Source: Solea solea
Lineage: Eukaryota; Chordata; Actinopteri; Pleuronectiformes; Soleidae
Direction of reading: 5' to 3'
DNA: 64,000 nt
Assembly: GCF_958295425.1 (NCBI RefSeq)
Contig: NC_081150.1
Span: 4,091,001 to 4,155,000 of the forward strand
The translations under genes and the position numbers were made by a program. The notes under the pieces were generated by a model. That model was not told the origin of the DNA and ran no database searches. It saw nothing but the letters and a program-made list of their open reading frames with translations. This document shows positions 57,801 to 64,000 of the stretch, piece by piece; positions within the stretch are counted from its first letter, which is position 1; the number at the start of each line of letters is the position of its first letter.

Positions 57801-60689
57801 GACAGACGTGCACTCACTGGTTAGAAGCTTTATTTTTTTATTTATTTTTTGCCTCCCTGTGGTTTTCTGCTGCCTGTGCTGCTGCTGGGACAATGAGGTG
57901 CATTCCTTGGCACATTTGCATCCAGACAAATACATAATTAAGCCCATGTTTTGATTAGTCTCTGTTCCAGTAACTGTGCTTTAACATATTTTAAATGTGA
58001 TTCTAAACAGAGGCTACATAATGGCTGTTAATTTAGGCTTCTTTCTGAGGCGTGATTTCAAATAAAAGAGCAAAATATAAAAATTCACCGCACACAGTGT
58101 GTTGCAGAATCACTCGGGGTAACTGATGCTGGAGCTTATAAACCGTTATAGTGTCTGTAAAGTAATGAAAATATCTCTTGTGACTTTGTCTCGCCACAGG
58201 AAAATGTGTTCCTAACCACCTTGCCAAATTCTAGTTATTAAAAAAGTTGCTAATTAGTTTGAAATCATGCAAAATTCAGCATCGTTCTCTGCTCTGAGAT
58301 GCGGGGGGTGTGTCCACTAGAGGTGCAGAGCAAAAAACACTTACACACTCTTATAGACTTATACACTTTAGTGAGGACCAAAGTCTGTTTCTCTGGCTCT
58401 GGTATCAAACTTCTTGTTCATCAAACATGTTGAGAAATACAGCTTTGGTCCCAACTAAAGCTTGTTTGTAAGTGCATGTCAGCTGGAGGAGTTCTGTCAC
58501 TTCCACATACACATAATGGTTTATTTGCTTTAGGGCACATTCACATACATGGGGGCAGTTATGGTCCAATCAGTCAGGAAAATGACAAAGAACACTCTAT
58601 ACATGCATTAAAAAATGTCTCTGCCAGATGTTGCAGAACATCCATGACTTACATTCAGAGGTCCAGGAAATCTGTATACATTCCTGTCCTCTAGAGGAAG
58701 CATTGTGTAACGTCCTTTCCAACACAGAAGATGCACAGAGGTATGGAGGGGAGTGATGGAGATAGTGTTAGGGACGGAGGAACATGGAGTATAAATGTGG
58801 CCTTTAGTGTGGACTAAAGTCTGCAACGTATTTGTCCAGAATGTAAACGTAAACAGCCCGAAATCAAACCACAAGCGACATTTTTTTTTATCATTTTGGT
58901 CGTTGTTTAATGACATACTGGTCATAAACGCAGAGCTGGTTTAGCTGCAGTCCTGCTCTCTGTCTCCCTCTTTGTCTGTCAGTGGTACTGCAGCCTCACC
59001 GCAGGAGTCTGCTCGTCTGTCTGTTGTTCTTCTCTACTTCATTGTCTCATCTTTGGGAACTCTAAATCAAGCTGTGGAGCAGGTGCAGTTACGAGTGCTG
59101 ATAAAGTGCACTTGAAAAATGCTAACTATGGCTCCTGTGCTGACACGGAGACTGGAGATAAACTGTTTTCAGTCTTTTCTCTAAAGTTCTTTACACCACA
59201 GTCATTTTTTCACATTCCACTATTTTCCAATATGTGTGAAAAGGAGAAATGCTGCATTTGCTTTACAGGCACTTTAAGTAATGATGAGCCTTGTTGCTCA
59301 TGGTGGAGTCAGTCAATACGGTGAATTAACCTTTCCCTCCTGAATAACTCCAAGGCACTTCTGAATGTGCTCACATTGCCCGCAGAAGTAGTCGTTTCAC
59401 ACATTCCATCCACTCAGACGGTGCTTTCCCAGAATCTTTGCGTTGACAATGCTTCTCCCTCCTTGATGCTAAATGAGGATGACCATTTTTTTTTCCAGGT
59501 AAAATGGCAAATTGAGGCGGTTTAACTCAAGTGCCGACCATTTGAGCCACGAATTATCCACTGCGCGGCTTTGGCCGTCGGGGCAAATGAATTGGAATGG
59601 CGTCTTTTTTTTTTATCTCCCCTCATTTTCTCCCTCGCCATCTAACGTGACAGTGTTATCTACCATCAGAGAGGATTCTCCTCAGATTTATTACCTCATT
59701 CCAAGGGCAGATGTGTGATTGGCAAAGGATGATTCACCACAGCGTGGTCTGGTGTGTGGTTCTTGCCGCACCACGCCCAGTTTCCATCTCCATGGAAAGG
59801 CCGTTAGAGCTTGAAGAGAGATAATGCCTCGATTACAGTGGAAACCACAACAGACGTGTCAGATGTGACAAATTAATTTGAAATATTTTATGGTGTGGGT
59901 GAATTGTGAGCACCATATTCACAATTTTATCGAAATATAAAACGTTTCATATCTTATGCAGTCATCTTTATGTCCTATATGTGTCGCCTAATGAAATATA
60001 AAATGATTGATGTTGTATAAAAGTGCCATTTCCCTGCTTTGATTTGTGTAGGTTTACATTAGTGTGGAATGAAATGTGTGGCAGGAATACAGTAGCTCTT
60101 TAAACATACAGTATCTAAGGTTTAGGGCTTTAAAAGTACATTTTTCTTTTGTTAACATGATGAACTAATAGTCTATGACTTTATTTATTTTGCTGCATGA
60201 GCAGAAGAAAAGACATTGCACTGTCGTGCCTGGTTAAGCCATTAGCAGACGCCAATATTGATTCTTCAGGATTTCGCTAAATCGTGATGATATTGAGTTT
60301 CACATACTGCGACAGATGTTGTTGTCTCGGTATGAGTGTGATGGAAGTTGTCATTTCTGCTGTTTCAGCTGACAACAGGAAAATTCCTGCCTCCACAGAA
60401 GCTGCAGGATATTTTGTAATCAGTGCGTTCTTCCCTGCCGATTTGTTGTTTTGCTATAAACGCTGCTTCCAAGTACCAAGTCACGACCATGTAAAGAGCA
60501 ATTTCCTGTAACAGGACTATTTTCTTTTTCATTAAAAGCTTGGCATTATAGAAGCAGTGGAGTCTTAGAATGACCTTTTTCTAAGAGAGACGAGTATTAG
60601 TTTGGTGCCTGTGCACAGGTGAGATAATCTGCTATCAAAAAACACATTTTACACTAAGTCCATCTCCTTAGATAATGTTAAGACTGCTC

Positions 60690-61120
60690 TATTGCTGTGT
60701 TTCCATCATAGTACGGTTCAGTTTAGTACATTACGATTTGTTTTGGAACAGTAAAGCCCAGGGTTGAGGCTTGTGTCTCAACTGAGAACAATACCTTTAC
60801 TTGGTAGAAGTTGTGTGCACTGTGCCCGATGGCTGTGACAGCGCGATACGGAGCGTGACGTCTTACCCGGAGCGACAACAATGGATCTTGTTTGTTTTCC
60901 TGCTCAGTTTGTGGCTGTTTGTCTCAACAAGACATCAGTGTTTGTATGAGAATAGACTGCGGGTGTTGAAGCAACACTGCTTGTAAGGGAGTGACAGTTT
61001 TCTGTCGTAGTGGAGCTAGACTGTACCATATCCCAAACATAGGGTGCCAAAAATGGAACGGTTGGGGCTGTTTGTTTTGGTAAAATATGTACCATACCAA
61101 GCTGAACTGCTCCACTTAGT
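60690..61120. mobile_element. MITE-like inverted-repeat element
   Basis: GTGTTTCCATCATAGTACGG at the left, with GTTCAGTTTAGTAC, mirrors GTACCATACCAAGCTGAAC at the right. This is the 'TTTCCACTGG...GTACCG' pattern of a common fish element. Boundaries are approximate. Confidence 0.5.
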
Positions 61121-61285
61121 TACATTTTTAAAATGTAACTAAAATTGTAATCATGTAAATTTCCAATAGCAACTGTAATTTAATTACACATTTTCATCCC
61201 AGTAATGTAACGGATTACAATTACGTACATTTTATAATAAATTACCTAATGTCGTTACATGTAATTCGTTACTCCCCGACACTGT
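61115..61285. mobile_element. hAT-like MITE fragment
   Basis: ACATGTAATTCGTTACTCCC followed by CGACACTG is the reverse complement of the common CAGTG...GGGAGTAACG terminus, and internal TAATGTAACGGATTACAATT fits. It abuts the preceding element. Confidence 0.55.
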
Positions 61286-62051
61286 TCATCACCAAAATGA
61301 CACACTGCAACTTACTATTTTAAATGTCTGCTTATGTTCTCCATATTTAACGGGTTTCGTAAATAAAATGACACATAGCTGCAACAACGGAAGGGAACTT
61401 TACTGATTTCATTTCACTAATGTTGTTATAGCCACGTGCAGCTGGGAGTTTCTCCAGGATGGATGCATTTTGCCAGTCACATGAATGTTTACCACTTCTT
61501 TTCCTGCAGAAAAGGAGTCATTTGTCATCTTCCTTTAATTTCCTCAGAGGATCGGTGTTTGTCGTAGGAGGGTCAATCTGCTGCTGAAGGGCCACGCTTC
61601 ACTTGTCCCTCCTGAGCGAGCGAGGTTTGCTTGCTCAGTTCTGTCATCACACAAAGACGCTCTGTCTCACTCGATGACAAAAAATATATCCTGAGGGCAG
61701 CAAACAGTTGTTTATTCTGCTTTGAAAATGTCGGTAATAAATCCGGATGGCTACTCTAACTCCAATGACGTACTTTGGTGTTGTGTAGAGTGTGTATTAT
61801 ATCTCAACGTTTTATGACAGAGTGAAGCGTGAGCTGTTGATCATAAATGTTCGCACAGGTTGGTCTGATGAAGGCCACACCTTTGCTAAAATATACAGGG
61901 CTTCATTTTTTAAACATCGTCGTAAATGAGCCATGATATAAGACCTCTTACTTTGAGACGCAAAACATCCTTCAAACTAAAGAGAACCTTCAGCTCATGC
62001 CTCTTTTGTACTCTCCATCCTCTCTTTAAAGACGTGCCATTTTGACCTTCT

Positions 62052-62357
62052 CTGCAGTGGTTAAAATTGTTGCCTCACAACAAGATCACTGGTTTGGATC
62101 CCAGTTTTAGTGAGGGCCTTTCTGTGTGGAGTTTTCATGTTCTCCCTGTGTGTGTGTGTGGGTTCTCTGGCTTCCTCCCACAGTCCAAAAACATGCAGTT
62201 TAGGTTAATTAAACACTTTAAATTGGCCGTTAAGCGTGACTGTGGGAGCGAATGGTTCGTCTCTGTGCGTTGACTCTGCCCTTCGCCCTGTGTCAGCTGG
62301 TATTGGCTCCAGCTCCCCCTGCTCCCCTCATGTGAAGGATAAAGTGGTAGAAACATG
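62052..62357 (+). mobile_element. tRNA-derived teleost SINE, second family
   Basis: The head GCAGTGGTTAAAATTGTTGC and GGTTTGGATCCC resemble pol III A and B boxes. The body contains GTGTGGAGTTTTCATGTTCT, CTTCCTCCCACAGTCCAAAA and TGTCAGCTGGTATTGGCTCC, all typical of this abundant fish element. Confidence 0.85.
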
Positions 62358-62586
62358 ATGTCATTTTCACTGGGAAATGCCTTGACATGGAAATGTCTGT
62401 GTGCTTGTGCTCAAGGTTACATTAACAGGCTGGTTTCAGTGGGCATTGCAATTCTTATGACAATTCTTATGACTTTGAAGCCACGTTTTTTAAGTCAGAC
62501 TCCAATTGGAAATTAAATAGGAACCACAGTTACAGGTTTGCATTCACAACTAAATTTCTTCCATGGCCCGATGTTTTAAAATACTC

Positions 62587-63045
62587 TTATCTATCAGAAA
62601 GCTGAACAGCTGCTATTGCAAAGTTAATACATGCTTCAGTGTCTGACATTGTTTCAAGATTATGAGAATGTTCAGTTTTCATTGACAACCTTTTCTTATC
62701 TGAGAGCTCATCCAACAGAAAAGCCTGAATCTCACCAAACCGTGAAGCTTGTTTTCCACTGTGTTTTACAAACCTGAGCATTCCAGACGTGCCTTTGAAA
62801 AGGGCCACACTGTGACCGGTGGTGTCATTGTGACGTGCTGTTTGGTCGTTGAGTGCGTGTGATTGCGGGACGATTGTGGGACAGTGGGGAAAAACTGGCA
62901 CTGATCGATTTTCGCAGAACTCCTCAAAGAAGAGGTCCTCTGTGCTCGTTGAGTAAGGCTGTTTGGCAGTGAAAGAGGCTGCATTTACGCTGCATGGTGC
63001 CACTGACCCATTTCTGATCTTTTCTTCCCATGTGGCACAAATCAT
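62587..63045 (-). other. 152-codon open frame of uncertain status
   Basis: An ATG-initiated frame without stops reads MICATWEEKIRNGSVAPCSV ... ACINFAIAAVQLSDR. Composition is not repetitive and length is above chance expectation for AT-rich DNA. I recognise no domain, signal peptide or catalytic motif. It could be an internal piece of a degraded transposase or an unspliced exon, or chance. Confidence 0.2.
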
Positions 63046-63744
63046 ATGTGACGCATGAAGGTGTGAGGAGGCAAAAAAATGGATACAGATAACTGCCGAT
63101 TGGTTTGTATGTAGAAATAAACCGAATTGAATCAGATATGTGCATTTGCAGGTTAGATATTACCCAGTCAATATGACTCGTATGTAACCGTGGTGAATGA
63201 CATGGACACACATGGACCCATGATCACATGACTCTCTTTTGACCAGTGCAATGGAGGATGAGGACTCATACAGAGGTTTCATGCCTTTTAAAGCTTTGGG
63301 GTGAGGATTTCAAAATGTCATTTGGCCATTTCTAGTGCAGTGGCCACCCCACCCTGCTGGTTGTCTCCCCAAGTGTTAACCAGTGTAAATGCAGATTTCT
63401 GAATTTCAGATATAAGCAAGTTGTCAAAAAAGACCTGCAGTGTACTGTACATACAGCCTACACAGCCGTTCATTGACATGCAAATGACTTTTAGTCATCA
63501 AAACTGAGATTTTTTTTTTTGGAAAAAACCTTCCAAAGTTTAGATTAGATTGTAGCATTTGGGTAACAAAGACATCACAGGTGATTTTGCTCATGCCCAG
63601 AACAACAGTGGTGGTTATATGCTATTTGATTGCTAGGTTTGATTGGTGAGCACTGCAGCATCTAAGACTGCAGTCAAGTTTAGTATTGCTGCACTAAATT
63701 ACCTGCACTCAAAGGTGTTTTTAATAACCCAGTATTGCAGTGGA

Positions 63745-64000
63745 CTGGTATGGTAGATATTTCCTTGCGTTTCCATTAAGAATAGTACCAAAATCGGCCC
63801 CAAAGCGTCATTCCCTTGCAACCAGTGCTTCTTCTGTGCCCACAGTCTGTTTTCATACACAGCTTGACGTCTTGTTGAAACAAACGAGGAGCTGCTGAAT
63901 GTCTGTTGTGTTGTTGTCTGTTCAATGTCGTTCGGTGTCGGCGCGATGTATCACGCTAAGCACAGCGCACACTCCACCTACCCTCAAGCTTCCCCACTCC
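63745..64000. mobile_element. MITE-like fragment running off the window
   Basis: TTGCGTTTCCATTAAGAATA followed by GTACC resembles the terminus of the element at 60690. The other end lies beyond the window. Confidence 0.35.

Larger units (their letters stand above)
51901..64000. other. intergenic region, right end of window
   Basis: About 12 kb without a recognisable gene. It contains MITEs, a SINE and scattered longer frames that lack domains and splice structure. Patches at 55.62-55.96 kb and 59.45-59.85 kb have more even base composition and could be conserved noncoding sequence, but I cannot test that here. Confidence 0.6.

Noticed and set aside
1..64000. CRISPR arrays, operons, prophage or complete retroviral genomes
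   Set aside because: No regularly spaced direct repeats, no prokaryotic gene clusters, and no LTR pair or gag/pol-like frame were seen.

Overview
The window reads as vertebrate nuclear DNA from a ray-finned fish, most likely a percomorph teleost. It is AT-rich, with GT-AG introns (many only 70-150 bp), microsatellites, tRNA-derived SINEs and many small DNA-transposon remnants of types common in teleosts. There are no operons, no CRISPR array and no prokaryotic gene structure. Most long open frames are chance frames in noncoding DNA.

The one gene recognised with confidence is CYRIA (FAM49A), on the minus strand. CYRIA is a CYRI-family protein that binds active RAC1 and restrains the SCAR/WAVE actin-nucleation machinery. 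All coding exons were assembled by hand. Nine constant exons lie between 3983 and 8029. They are preceded by one of two alternative first coding exons, 10338-10410 or 10728-10797. The predicted products are 323 or 324 residues; the mammalian protein has 323. A CpG-rich promoter and noncoding first exon lie near 32.27-32.55 kb, about 21 kb upstream. The 3' UTR probably extends towards 1.2 kb.

Layout: 0.06-0.86 kb, a promoter-like sequence and a possible two-exon plus-strand transcript that converges on CYRIA. 1.2-10.8 kb, CYRIA 3' UTR, coding exons and short introns. 10.8-32.3 kb, the large 5' intron, holding mobile-element remnants, a possible small nested plus-strand gene (20.87-21.51 kb) and a possible alternative upstream exon (about 27.2 kb). 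32.5-43.2 kb, intergenic DNA with nested SINEs, an (AT)n tract and a pure (CAG)n tract. 43.2-52 kb, a probable plus-strand multi-exon transcript with a CRE-bearing promoter region, mostly noncoding. 52-64 kb, intergenic DNA with several transposon remnants and a SINE.

The most unusual region is 43.2-51.6 kb. A complex cassette is repeated there. It contains a 33-nt exon-like segment and, just downstream, two adjacent RNA hairpins, each present three times with a compensatory base-pair change between copies. A separate 25-bp miRNA-like hairpin at 45120-45185 overlaps a candidate splice donor. I could not match this array to a known RNA family from sequence alone. The two mutually exclusive N-terminal exons of CYRIA are the clearest gene-level observation.
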